48,384 nucleotides of DNA. It comes from Lachnospiraceae bacterium (GTDB taxonomy: Bacteria > Bacillota > Clostridia > Lachnospirales > Lachnospiraceae). The DNA lies in NCBI GenBank assembly GCA_017446045.1, contig JAFSRP010000033.1, forward strand, positions 1 through 48,384, given 5' to 3'. This document shows positions 16,203-23,917 of the stretch, in pieces (position 1 is the first letter of the stretch; every line of letters starts with the position of its first letter). The notes below the pieces were generated by a model. It was not told the DNA's origin, did no database searches, and was given only the letters and a program-made list of their open reading frames with translations. The translations under genes and the position numbers were made by a program.

Positions 16203-17561
16203 ATGAATGCTGTGATCGTAGGATGCGGAAAGGTCGGCTCCGAGCTGGCCCGCACGCTTGTCAATGACGGACATAATGTGTCTCTCGTCGACAATAATCA
16301 AAAACCCATAGACGAGATCTCGGAGGAGCTGGATGTCATGGCGCTGCTCGGAAACGGCGCGGACATCAATATCCTTTATGAGGCAGGACTTAAGACGGCG
16401 GACATTTTCATTGCGGTCAGTGCTTCCGACGAACTGAATCTTCTGACCTGTCTGATGGCCAAACAGGAGACCAAATGCGAGACCATTGCCCGTGTGCGGA
16501 ATCCCCTGTATTCGAAGGAGACCAATTTTATCAAAGACCGCCTGGGTCTTTCCAAGATCATCAATCCGGAGCATCTTGCAGCCAACGAGATCTATAATCT
16601 TCTGCAGTTTCCCGCACTCAGCCGGATCGATCTGTTTGAGGGCAGTGACGTGGTGATCGCCACGATGCATGTACTCCCGGAGTATAAGTTCGTCGGCAAG
16701 AGTCTGATGCAGGCGCGGCGTGAACTGCCTGGCAGCAATACTCTGGTCTGTGCCGTCATGCGCAAGGGAGAGACGACCATCCCTTCCGGACAGTTCGTGA
16801 TCGAAGCCGGAGACGACATCACGATCGTGGCTACCAGAGATGAGATGCGGCGTTTCCTCAGATCCCACGGGGTCCCCAACACACCGGCGGAAAATATCAT
16901 GATCGCCGGCGGCGGTACCATTTCATACTATCTCGTCGAGAAGCTTCTAAGGCGCGGAAAAACAGTACGGCTGGTGGAAAAGGACTACAAGCGCTGTCTG
17001 GAGCTCTCGGAGACATTCCCTGAGGCGGAGATCATTCACGGAGACGGCACGGACCGGCGCTTCCTTATGAAACATGGTCTGAGCACCGCGGACGCGTTCG
17101 TCCCGCTGACCGGCATCGATGAGGAAAATATCGTCATCGCGACCTATGCCAAGAATTCCACGAAGGCAAAGATCATTACAAAGGTCACCCGGACCGATAT
17201 GAATGATGTGATCCAGACCCTCAGCATCGACTCCGTTGTCTTTCCAAAACTTATCTGCGCGGATATCATCGCGCAGTATGTCCGGGCCAAAAACGCGGGT
17301 GCGGGCGGCAATGTGGCGACGCTGTTCCGCTATCTCGATAACAGCATCGAGATCGTGGAATTGGTGGCTTCTTCCGATACAGCGATCCTTGACAAACCGA
17401 TCATGGATCTGAAGATCAAAAAGAACCTGATCATCGCCGGGATCATCCATGGAAAGGAATTCACAGTCCCGTCCGGTAAAGATATGATCCGGGAGGGGGA
17501 TTCTGTGATCATCGTTACTACCAACAGGGGAATCGCTTCCCTGCATGATATCGTGTCCTGA
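16203..17561 (+). CDS. trkA: Trk potassium uptake regulatory subunit TrkA
   Basis: A 452-residue cytoplasmic protein made of two RCK repeats. Each half starts with a Rossmann nucleotide-binding loop, VIVGCGKVGSELARTL near residue 4 and the GGGTISYYL variant near residue 239, and each ends in a TrkA-C domain (FVIEAGDDITIVA and MIREGDSVIIVTT). The ring of TrkA subunits gates the membrane subunit TrkH in response to NAD(H) or ATP/ADP. The second nucleotide loop is slightly degenerate, common in long TrkA proteins. ATG at 16203 follows AAAGGA at about 9 bases. trkH starts 14 bases after the stop, so the two form an operon. Confidence 0.95.
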   Translation: MNAVIVGCGKVGSELARTLVNDGHNVSLVDNNQKPIDEISEELDVMALLGNGADINILYEAGLKTADIFIAVSASDELNLLTCLMAKQETKCETIARVRNPLYSKETNFIKDRLGLSKIINPEHLAANEIYNLLQFPALSRIDLFEGSDVVIATMHVLPEYKFVGKSLMQARRELPGSNTLVCAVMRKGETTIPSGQFVIEAGDDITIVATRDEMRRFLRSHGVPNTPAENIMIAGGGTISYYLVEKLLRRGKTVRLVEKDYKRCLELSETFPEAEIIHGDGTDRRFLMKHGLSTADAFVPLTGIDEENIVIATYAKNSTKAKIITKVTRTDMNDVIQTLSIDSVVFPKLICADIIAQYVRAKNAGAGGNVATLFRYLDNSIEIVELVASSDTAILDKPIMDLKIKKNLIIAGIIHGKEFTVPSGKDMIREGDSVIIVTTNRGIASLHDIVS

Positions 17562-17575
17562 GAGGTACGGGGCTT

Positions 17576-19018
17576 ATGAATCCACTGGTCATCAGTAATA
17601 TCATCGGCTCGGGACTCTGCCTGGAAGCGGTCTTTTTTGCGATCCCGCTGGTCTGTGCCCTGATCTATCATGAAAGCGTCCTGCCTTTTGTCATACCGGC
17701 GCTGATCGCGGCAGCAGCGGGCTTCCTGCTTTTGCATAATAAGGCAGAGGAGGGGGGCATGCACTCCAAGGAAGGCTTTGTATCCACAGGCCTGACATGG
17801 ATCGCATGGTCCCTGGTCGGCATGCTCCCATTCCTGATCAGCGGGACCCTGACCAATGTGTTTGATGCATTGTTCGAAACGATCTCGGGATTTACGACCA
17901 CCGGGTCCAGTGTGATCAAAAGTGTAGAGGACGTTGCCAAGAGCGTACTGATGTGGCGGAGCTTCATGCACTGGATCGGCGGTATGGGCATCCTGGTGTT
18001 TATGTCAGCGATCATGCGATTTACCGGCGGATCCCAGATGAACCTGATGAAGGCGGAAAGCCCCGGTCCGGTCGTTTCCAAGCTGGTGCCGAAGGCGGGA
18101 AGCACTGCCCGGGTGCAGTATGGGATCTATACCGGGATGACTCTGTTCATGATCCTGATCCTGCTGCTTCTGAAAATGCCGCTGTTCGATTCTATCTGCA
18201 TCACGTTCGGCGCTGCCGGCACCGGCGGCTTCGGCGTGCTGAACAACAGCTGCGCTTCCTATACCGTGGCACAGCAGGCGGTGATCATCATCGGAATGAT
18301 CGCCTTTGGAATGAATTTTACCTTTTATTTCCTCCTGCTTGTCGGTAAGTTCCGCGCGGCTTTCCAGATGGAAGAGATCCGTCTGTATCTGCTCATCATA
18401 GCTGCCGCAATTCTGACGATCACTGTCAACCTGTTGGGACAGGGCGGGTTTACTTCTATTTCCTGGGCGTTCCGGGATGCCGCTTTCCATGTGGGATCCA
18501 TCATGACGACCACCGGATACGCCATCGATGATATCAACCAATGGCCACGGCTCTCCCAGGGGATCCTGGTGTTTCTGATGTTCTGCGGCGCGTGCGCGGG
18601 TTCCACCGGCGGCGGATTTAAGATATCCCGTATCCTGCTGATGGCGAGAGGTTTCAGCCGGGATATGGCAGCGCATCTGCGTCCGGATATCGTGAAGAAG
18701 GTCCATATCGACGGCAAGGTCGTGGAAGAAAACGTGCTGCGGAGCACGGGCACCTATACTTTCGTTTACATCACGATCACAATGCTTTCCGTCCTGCTGG
18801 TCGCCTTTGAAGGCAGAGACTGGCCTACGACCTTTACCGCGGTGATCGCCACCTTTAATAACATCGGACCGGGACTGGGAGAAGTCGGCACGGTCGGGAA
18901 CTATGCCGCGTTTTCCAATTTCAGTAAACTGGTACTGAGTGCCGATATGCTGATCGGACGTCTTGAGATCTTCCCGATCCTGGTGCTGTTCCGCAGAAAC
19001 ACATGGACCAGATTCTGA
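17576..19018 (+). CDS. trkH: Trk/Ktr-type potassium uptake membrane subunit
   Basis: A 480-residue membrane protein of the TrkH/KtrB superfamily. The four pore segments are visible by their selectivity-filter glycines: SGFTTTGSSVI, AAGTGGFGVLN, IMTTTGYAIDD and ATFNNIGPGLG. The characteristic GSTGGGFKISRILLMARG follows the third repeat. It imports K+ (with Na+ or H+) under control of TrkA encoded just upstream. The N-terminus has the two additional helices of TrkH-type proteins. ATG at 17576 follows GAGAGG. The HAD phosphatase gene starts 17 bases after the stop and may be the third gene of the same transcript. Confidence 0.94.
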   Translation: MNPLVISNIIGSGLCLEAVFFAIPLVCALIYHESVLPFVIPALIAAAAGFLLLHNKAEEGGMHSKEGFVSTGLTWIAWSLVGMLPFLISGTLTNVFDALFETISGFTTTGSSVIKSVEDVAKSVLMWRSFMHWIGGMGILVFMSAIMRFTGGSQMNLMKAESPGPVVSKLVPKAGSTARVQYGIYTGMTLFMILILLLLKMPLFDSICITFGAAGTGGFGVLNNSCASYTVAQQAVIIIGMIAFGMNFTFYFLLLVGKFRAAFQMEEIRLYLLIIAAAILTITVNLLGQGGFTSISWAFRDAAFHVGSIMTTTGYAIDDINQWPRLSQGILVFLMFCGACAGSTGGGFKISRILLMARGFSRDMAAHLRPDIVKKVHIDGKVVEENVLRSTGTYTFVYITITMLSVLLVAFEGRDWPTTFTAVIATFNNIGPGLGEVGTVGNYAAFSNFSKLVLSADMLIGRLEIFPILVLFRRNTWTRF

Positions 19019-19034
19019 GAAAGAGGCAGTGAAA

Positions 19035-19745
19035 ATGATCAAAGCCTGCATTTTTGACCTGGACGGAACTCTGCTTGATACCTTAACTTCCTTATGGTAC
19101 TGCTCGAGTGAATCGCTGCGGAAGGAAGGGCTGTGCGTGCTGCCGCGTGAAAATTACCGTCATTATGTCGGTGATGGCGCGAGGACCCAGGTGGAGCGTT
19201 ATCTGAGGGATACAGAGCGGGACAGCAATGCTGATCCCGCTGTTCTTCATCCGGGCGCACTGCTGCACGACCCCCATGATCCCGGAGATTTCCCGTATTA
19301 CTTCGACAGCTATATGCGTGAACTGGATCTTCATGCGGATTATGAGGTACATCCTTATGAGGGCATTCCGGAGCTTCTTGACCGGTTGAAAGCCGCCGGG
19401 ATCCGTCTTGCGGTCTTTTCCAATAAGCCCGACCCCGCGACAGTACGGGTGATCCGCGGCGCTTTTGGCGGGGAACTTTTTGATATGGTCCTCGGAAAGC
19501 GGGAAGAACTGCCGAAAAAGCCGGATCCTGCCGGGGTCTTTATGATCCTGGAACAGTTGGGAGTGAAGCCGGAAGAGACACTGTATATCGGTGATACCGA
19601 TACGGATATGATAACCGGAAAGAATGCCGGGCTCTTTACACTCGGCGCAGCCTGGGGATTCCGCGGAAGAAAAGAATTGGAAGAGAGCGGTGCGGACGCG
19701 GTGATCGGAAGGCCGGAAGAAATGCTGCGATATGCCGGTATCTAA
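19035..19745 (+). CDS. HAD-family hydrolase, phosphoglycolate-phosphatase-like
   Basis: A 236-residue HAD-superfamily phosphatase. Motif I is FDLDGTLLD (nucleophile Asp8, acid Asp10), motif II the Ser in VFSNK, motif III Lys in KKPDP, and motif IV YIGDTDTDM, giving the Mg2+ aspartates. The cap after motif I is helical (type C1), as in phosphoglycolate phosphatase Gph and pyrophosphatase PpaX. The real substrate cannot be read from sequence. The start at 19035 has AAGAGG at the right distance; the longer upstream frame overlaps trkH. Likely co-transcribed with trkA-trkH, though a functional link is not evident. Confidence 0.88.
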   Translation: MIKACIFDLDGTLLDTLTSLWYCSSESLRKEGLCVLPRENYRHYVGDGARTQVERYLRDTERDSNADPAVLHPGALLHDPHDPGDFPYYFDSYMRELDLHADYEVHPYEGIPELLDRLKAAGIRLAVFSNKPDPATVRVIRGAFGGELFDMVLGKREELPKKPDPAGVFMILEQLGVKPEETLYIGDTDTDMITGKNAGLFTLGAAWGFRGRKELEESGADAVIGRPEEMLRYAGI

Positions 19746-19765
19746 ACCGGTCTATGAGCAAAAAA

Positions 19766-19795
19766 GATCGCTGAACGCTTCGCGTTCCGGCGATC
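19766..19795. terminator. Strong hairpin with its T-run on the minus strand
   Basis: GATCGC (19766-19771) pairs with GCGATC (19790-19795), and GAACGC (19773-19778) with GCGTTC (19782-19787), loop TTC. Downstream on the plus strand is ATTAT, but six A precede it (19760-19765), giving six T when read on the minus strand. It may end the trk-HAD transcript poorly and block antisense transcription from the right. Confidence 0.5.
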
Positions 19796-19838
19796 ATTAT
19801 CCCTAAATCTACCCCTTAAAAAGGGAGGAACCCCGAAG

Positions 19839-19895
19839 ATGCGGAACATCAACGGGGCAAAGCATTATGAAAAAATTATTTTAGCATTGCAGTAA
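19839..19895 (+). CDS. Possible 18-residue small ORF
   Basis: ATG at 19839, encoding MRNINGAKHYEKIILALQ, stop TAA at 19893-19895. It has a good ribosome-binding site GGGAGGA (19823-19829, 9 bases before), which can be masked by the small hairpin CCCTT-AAA-AAGGG (19813-19825). No known peptide is recognised. It lies in the 252-base gap between the HAD gene and ispE; the rest of that gap holds the hairpin at 19766 and the ispE -10. Confidence 0.3.
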   Translation: MRNINGAKHYEKIILALQ

Positions 19896-19913
19896 CAACT
19901 ACACTAACTATTG

Positions 19914-19919
19914 TATACT
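19914..19919 (+). promoter_or_regulatory. -10 element of ispE
   Basis: TATACT preceded by TG one base away (TTG-TATACT). The nearest -35-like TTGCAG is 21 bases upstream. A transcript from here would have a leader of about 70 bases with no clear ribosome-binding site at ispE. Confidence 0.4.
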
Positions 19920-19997
19920 GTTATGTTAATCACGAAACATGGACGTTTTATGTGTCGAAAGTAAATAATATTTAAAAGAATTGTTAACATAGTGTGA

Positions 19998-20891
19998 ATG
20001 AAAGTATATGCGCATGCAAAAATAAATCTTTCCCTGGACGTCTGCGGACGTCGTCCGGACGGGTATCATGAGGTCCGGATGATCATGCAGAGCCTGGCAC
20101 TTTCCGATGAGATCGTACTGACGCCCCGGGAGGACAGTCAGATCCTGATGACCATGGAGCCCGCTGTGGAAGATATCCCGACAGACGGGCGGAACCTCAT
20201 GGTGCGTGCTGCGCGTCTCATGCAGGAAAGCTGCGGGATCAGGCAGGGCGTGGACATGCATCTTATTAAGCGGATCCCGTCTCAGGCCGGACTTGGCGGG
20301 GGTTCCGCAGATGCCGCGGCAGTACTGAAGGGAATGAACCGCCTGTTTGGCACAGATCTTTCGGATAAGGCGCTGCAAAAGCTCGGACTCGGGCTCGGAG
20401 CGGATGTTCCGTTCTGTGTTATGGGAGGTATGGCTATGGCAGAGGGCATCGGCGACCGCCTGACAATGGTCCTCCCGCACGTTGTTTTTGATGGCATGCC
20501 GGTCCTTCTTGTGAAGCCGGCCCGCGGTATTTCTACAGGCGCAATGTATGCCGCGCTCGATGCGCAGCCCGATCTGCGGCATCCGGATACGGATGCCTGC
20601 CTGGATTCCATAATCAGGGGGGACCTCCTTCTGCTTTCAGAGTCGGCAGCCAACAGCTTTTCTCTTCCGGTGGAACGGGAGATCCCGGAGATCCGTAAGA
20701 TCATTGATGACATGCGCCGCTGCGGTGCTTTTTTTGCCTGTATGAGCGGCAGCGGACCGACCGTCTTTGGATTGTTCCGGGCAGAAGATGCCCTTCGAAA
20801 CGCGGAAGAAACGATCCGGGGAGCCGTCTACGCGGATCAGCTTTCGGATATTATCCACACATCATTTGAGACAAAAAAAACGGATCCCTGA
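19998..20891 (+). CDS. ispE: 4-diphosphocytidyl-2-C-methyl-D-erythritol kinase IspE
   Basis: A 297-residue GHMP-family kinase. The N-terminal AKINLSLDVCGRRPDGYHEV is the IspE signature with the catalytic Lys and substrate-binding His. The glycine-rich ATP loop PSQAGLGGGSADAAA begins at residue 94, and the third GHMP motif is FACMSGSGPTVFGLF. It phosphorylates CDP-methylerythritol in the MEP route to isoprenoids, so this organism uses the MEP pathway. ATG at 19998 gives the expected start (MKVYAHAKINL), but no Shine-Dalgarno sequence is seen before it, unlike its neighbours. Its stop codon lies inside the loop of the terminator hairpin. Confidence 0.95.
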   Translation: MKVYAHAKINLSLDVCGRRPDGYHEVRMIMQSLALSDEIVLTPREDSQILMTMEPAVEDIPTDGRNLMVRAARLMQESCGIRQGVDMHLIKRIPSQAGLGGGSADAAAVLKGMNRLFGTDLSDKALQKLGLGLGADVPFCVMGGMAMAEGIGDRLTMVLPHVVFDGMPVLLVKPARGISTGAMYAALDAQPDLRHPDTDACLDSIIRGDLLLLSESAANSFSLPVEREIPEIRKIIDDMRRCGAFFACMSGSGPTVFGLFRAEDALRNAEETIRGAVYADQLSDIIHTSFETKKTDP

Positions 20892-20904
20892 CAGGATCCG
20901 TTTT
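20877..20904. terminator. Bidirectional terminator between ispE and gntR
   Basis: Perfect 11-bp inverted repeat AAAACGGATCC (20877-20887) and GGATCCGTTTT (20894-20904). A run of eight A (20873-20880) gives a strong T-tail for the minus-strand gene; TTTTG serves the plus strand. The ispE stop TGA (20889-20891) is in the loop. Confidence 0.9.
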
Positions 20905-20945
20905 GTATTGAGTTTGTCTGACGCGGCGATCTGTCAGTCCCGGAC

Positions 20946-21635
20946 TCAGCGGCCGGTGTCCAGCGATTCTTCCTTCAGTTTCGCAAGGACAGCTTTTTCC
21001 TGATTTCCGATATGCTTTTCCACAAGGTTCAGGCCGTTTTCCGCATCGCGCTCCGCAAGTGTTTCCACAATGGCGCGGTGATCTTCGATCAGCTCGGACC
21101 GGACCGCCCGATTCTTGGCATACTCCATACGGTAACGGTACATATTTTCCTTGAGGTTGGTCAGGATCTCCAGAAGCTTGTCGTTGCCTGCGGCATCGTA
21201 AATGATGAAGTGGAACTTCTCGTCAGCCTCCGCGATCGATACCAGGTCTCCGCCCTCAACGGCAGCTTCAAAGTCAGCTTCGGCTGCACGCAGACTGGCA
21301 ATGGCTTCATCCGTGATGTTCTCGAAAGCACATTCATATGCCATTTTTTCCAGAGTCATGCGGACACGAAGTACATCTTTCAGCATTTTCTCGGAAATAC
21401 CCGCCACGATAGCTCCTTTACGGGGAATCATGGTGACAAGGCCTTCCGCAGCCAGTTTGCGGATCGCTTCGCGGATCGGTGTGCGGCTGACGCCCATCTT
21501 CTCCGCCAGCTGGATCTCCATCAGGCGCTCACCCGGCTGAAGCTCACCTTTCAGGATAGCCTGCCGGAGCGTCGTGAACACCAGTTCTCTCAGGGGCATG
21601 TACTCATTGATAATAACGGTAAAATCCGATCCCAT
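20946..21635 (-). CDS. GntR-family regulator with FCD domain
   Basis: A 229-residue regulator. The N-terminal winged helix has the GntR signature (LRQAILKGELQPGERLME, then KMGVSRTPIREAIRKLAAEG). The C-terminal helical FCD domain has the metal/ligand histidines in EKFHFIIY, IEDHRAIV and VEKHIG. FCD regulators sense small carboxylates such as sugar acids or acyl-CoA. I set the start at the ATG at 21633-21635 (MGSDFTVI) because GAGGTGA is well spaced before it; the frame extends 14 codons further without a better site. No metabolic target gene is adjacent, so it may act at a distance as well as on itself. It ends at the shared terminator. Confidence 0.9.
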   Translation of the reverse strand: MGSDFTVIINEYMPLRELVFTTLRQAILKGELQPGERLMEIQLAEKMGVSRTPIREAIRKLAAEGLVTMIPRKGAIVAGISEKMLKDVLRVRMTLEKMAYECAFENITDEAIASLRAAEADFEAAVEGGDLVSIAEADEKFHFIIYDAAGNDKLLEILTNLKENMYRYRMEYAKNRAVRSELIEDHRAIVETLAERDAENGLNLVEKHIGNQEKAVLAKLKEESLDTGR

Positions 21636-21680
21636 AGTGATCACCTCATCCGTATACGTGCCTGATCGACGGCACAAATC

Positions 21681-21714
21681 TTAGTAGTATAAGAGTACTA
21701 AAAAAAATGCAAAA
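21681..21714 (-). promoter_or_regulatory. gntR promoter with self-operator candidate
   Basis: Minus strand: -10 TATACT (21686-21691) with -35-like TTTGCA 16 bases away (21708-21713). The inverted repeat TTAGTA (21681-21686) and TACTAA (21696-21701) overlaps the -10 and could be the site where the GntR protein represses itself. Another 6-bp inverted repeat, TTAACT-GCAT-AGTTAA, lies further upstream at 21743-21758. Confidence 0.45.
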
Positions 21715-21766
21715 ATACAAGCCTATTTTTAAAAATCTTTATTTAACTGCATAGTTAAGTATTCGT

Positions 21767-22723
21767 TCATTTACCGCTTTCGCTCGTTCTGCGGATGTTG
21801 GAATCCAGCAGTTTGTTGTACCCGAGCCATCCGTCGGCATTCTGCGGCGCTTTGCTTTTGAATGCCTCATACATGGTTTCGACCTTGGCGTCCATGTTAT
21901 CCACAAAGCTCAGGATCATTGCTTCCACGATCGCGGGCTTTTTGGGGGATCCGTATTCCAGCTCACCGTGGTGGGAAAGGATCATGTGGATGAGCTCGGC
22001 GGAGAGTTTGCGCGGAAATCCTTCGATCTTTCGGATCCGTTCACTGACGATCTGTGCGCCGATCATGATATGTCCCAGGAGCTGGCCTTCATCTGTATAC
22101 TCATTATACGGGAAAGCGCTGAGCTCAGAGAGCTTTCCGATGTCATGCAGGATGGCACCGGTGACCAGCAGGTCCCGGTTGACGAAGGTATAGTGACGGG
22201 AGATGTCATCGCAGATCGTAGCGACACTTAAGGAGTGCTCCAGAAGCCCGCCGATAAATCCGTGATGGACGCTTCGGGCAGCACTGTGGCGGCTGAAACG
22301 TTTGACGAAGACCGGGTCTTCAAAGAACGAGGCCAGAAGCTTCTGCAGATAAGGGTCATTGACGGAACGGATGAGTTCCAGCATGGAAGCTTTCATTCCG
22401 TCGATATCCTTTTCCGAGACCGGAAAGTAATCCGAAGGGTCATATTGCCCGTCGGACGCCACCTGGATCCGGTGTATATTCAGCTGGTTTGCATTGTTGA
22501 ACACGGTCACGCTGCCGTCGACCTGGACATAGTCCATGGCTTCGAAATCACGGATCGCGGGACTGTTCAGATCCCAGATCTTTGCTTCCAGCTGGCCGGT
22601 CTTATCCTGCAATGTCAGGCTTCCGTATTCCTTTCCGTTCTTGGTAAGGGCGATGGTCTTGGTCTTGCAGAGATAGACGCCGCTGACATGCATACCGTCC
22701 TGCAGACTTTCAATATATTTCAT
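21767..22723 (-). CDS. yhaM: 3'-5' exoribonuclease YhaM family
   Basis: A 318-residue protein with the YhaM architecture: an N-terminal OB-fold for nucleic-acid binding (GSLTLQDKTGQLEAKIWD, residues about 35-52) followed by an HD phosphohydrolase domain (HHGFIGGLLEHSLSVA, then GAILHDIGKL and ILSHHGELEYGSP). YhaM trims RNA 3' ends in Firmicutes with Mn2+ or Co2+. The sequence is full length. The start has AGGAGAG in good position on the minus strand. Upstream of it the divergent L,D-transpeptidase gene begins; downstream, gntR has its own promoter. Confidence 0.92.
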   Translation of the reverse strand: MKYIESLQDGMHVSGVYLCKTKTIALTKNGKEYGSLTLQDKTGQLEAKIWDLNSPAIRDFEAMDYVQVDGSVTVFNNANQLNIHRIQVASDGQYDPSDYFPVSEKDIDGMKASMLELIRSVNDPYLQKLLASFFEDPVFVKRFSRHSAARSVHHGFIGGLLEHSLSVATICDDISRHYTFVNRDLLVTGAILHDIGKLSELSAFPYNEYTDEGQLLGHIMIGAQIVSERIRKIEGFPRKLSAELIHMILSHHGELEYGSPKKPAIVEAMILSFVDNMDAKVETMYEAFKSKAPQNADGWLGYNKLLDSNIRRTSESGK

Positions 22724-22907
22724 AAGGTCTCTCCTGTTCGGGGTGATGCCGGCGTTTCCGGCATAGAGTCCTGATTAGTATACATGATTGGAAGCTTTTT
22801 TTCAGCATTTCCTAATCATTTCGTAAAAAATATAAATGGTGAAATATGGTAGTATTAAAAGCGGAGACCTGTTCATGGGTCTTACAGACAAGTATGAGGA
22901 GAATCCG

Positions 22908-23741
22908 ATGAGGAAGATGATCATACCGGCTGTCGTCGCAGCCGCAGGCATATTCTGTTTCAGTGCCTTTGCGGGCGGTCTGGGCAAGTCCGCAATAGTG
23001 CCCGCGCATACTCAGGCGGGACCGGGACCGGGCGTCCAGGCATCTGTAGGCTTTGCGATCACAGAAACACCTGCAGCCGGCGCGGATGCAGCCGGAAAGG
23101 AAACGACAGCCTGGGATCCCGCAAAGGCGGCCGTACCAGCCGATGCGCGCGTCATGATGACGCTGGAAGGCAGTCGCAGCGAGGATCACGGTATTTTTCG
23201 GATCTATACCCGCAGCCAAGAGACAAACGGAGGACTTGCCCCCTGGACACTGGCTTTGGAGACCGCTGCCATGAGCGGCAGGAATGGTCTGTACAAAGAA
23301 GTAGAGGGTGACAAAAAGACTCCGGTCGGCATTTTTAAGATGAACACACCCTTCGGGATCCTGCCCGCGCAGGAAGGATTCCCGTCCAATTATGTACAGG
23401 CGGATGAGCGCTTCTACTGGGTAGGGAATTCCGATTCCCCCATGTATAACCGCTTCGTACGAAGCGATATTTTCACCGAGTTCGATCCGCGGGCTTCAGA
23501 GCAGATCGTGAGGTACCCCGGATACTATAATTACTGTATCGATACCGGATACAATCCGGAGGGCATACCTTACAGGGGCTCTGCCATCTTTCTCCACTGT
23601 GTGGTAGACGGACAGAACACCGCCGGGTGCATCGCCATTCCGGAAGCGGACATGGTCACGGCGATGAAGCTGTACCGGGAGGGCACCAGTTATATGGTGA
23701 TCTTTGACAGGGCTGATATCGGGGCAGTATACGCGAACTGA
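22908..23741 (+). CDS. Secreted L,D-transpeptidase-family protein (YkuD fold)
   Basis: A 277-residue exported protein. The signal peptide (MRKMIIPAVVAAAGIFCFSA) is followed by a low-complexity Ala/Pro/Gly linker to about residue 75. The catalytic domain ends with the YkuD-type active site: HCVVDGQNTAGCIAIPE, with His230 and nucleophile Cys241. Such enzymes cross-link peptidoglycan peptides in the 3-3 manner or attach proteins. The spacing between His and Cys and the GC(I) start fit the family, although the usual Ser before Gly-Cys is replaced by Ala. I choose the ATG at 22908 because AGGAG (22897-22901) is 6 bases before it; the ATG codons at 22836 and 22875 would spoil the signal peptide. 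Monocistronic, with its own terminator. Confidence 0.85.
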   Translation: MRKMIIPAVVAAAGIFCFSAFAGGLGKSAIVPAHTQAGPGPGVQASVGFAITETPAAGADAAGKETTAWDPAKAAVPADARVMMTLEGSRSEDHGIFRIYTRSQETNGGLAPWTLALETAAMSGRNGLYKEVEGDKKTPVGIFKMNTPFGILPAQEGFPSNYVQADERFYWVGNSDSPMYNRFVRSDIFTEFDPRASEQIVRYPGYYNYCIDTGYNPEGIPYRGSAIFLHCVVDGQNTAGCIAIPEADMVTAMKLYREGTSYMVIFDRADIGAVYAN

Positions 23742-23754
23742 CAGAGGAAGTATT

Positions 23755-23780
23755 GAAAACGGAGCGCAGGCTCCGTTTTC
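23755..23780 (+). terminator. Intrinsic terminator after the L,D-transpeptidase gene
   Basis: Perfect 11-bp stem GAAAACGGAGC (23755-23765) and GCTCCGTTTTC (23770-23780), 4-base loop GCAG. Confidence 0.9.
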
Positions 23781-23790
23781 TATGTCTATA

Positions 23791-23819
23791 TTGCAGTTTG
23801 GACAGTTCTAAGGTACAAT
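23791..23819 (+). promoter_or_regulatory. Promoter of the RND efflux operon
   Basis: TTGCAG (23791-23796), 17-bp spacer, TACAAT (23814-23819). The leader of about 90 bases contains a hairpin with stem CCGGGA (23866-23871) and TCCCGG (23884-23889), without a T-run, that could regulate or stabilise the message. Confidence 0.6.
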
Positions 23820-23917
23820 ACAATATTAACTTATTATGATTAGTTGCATTAAGCTAACTTTCACGCCGGGACCTTCTTTGGGATCCCGGTGACGTACTGG
23901 ATAAAGGCAGGATTTTT

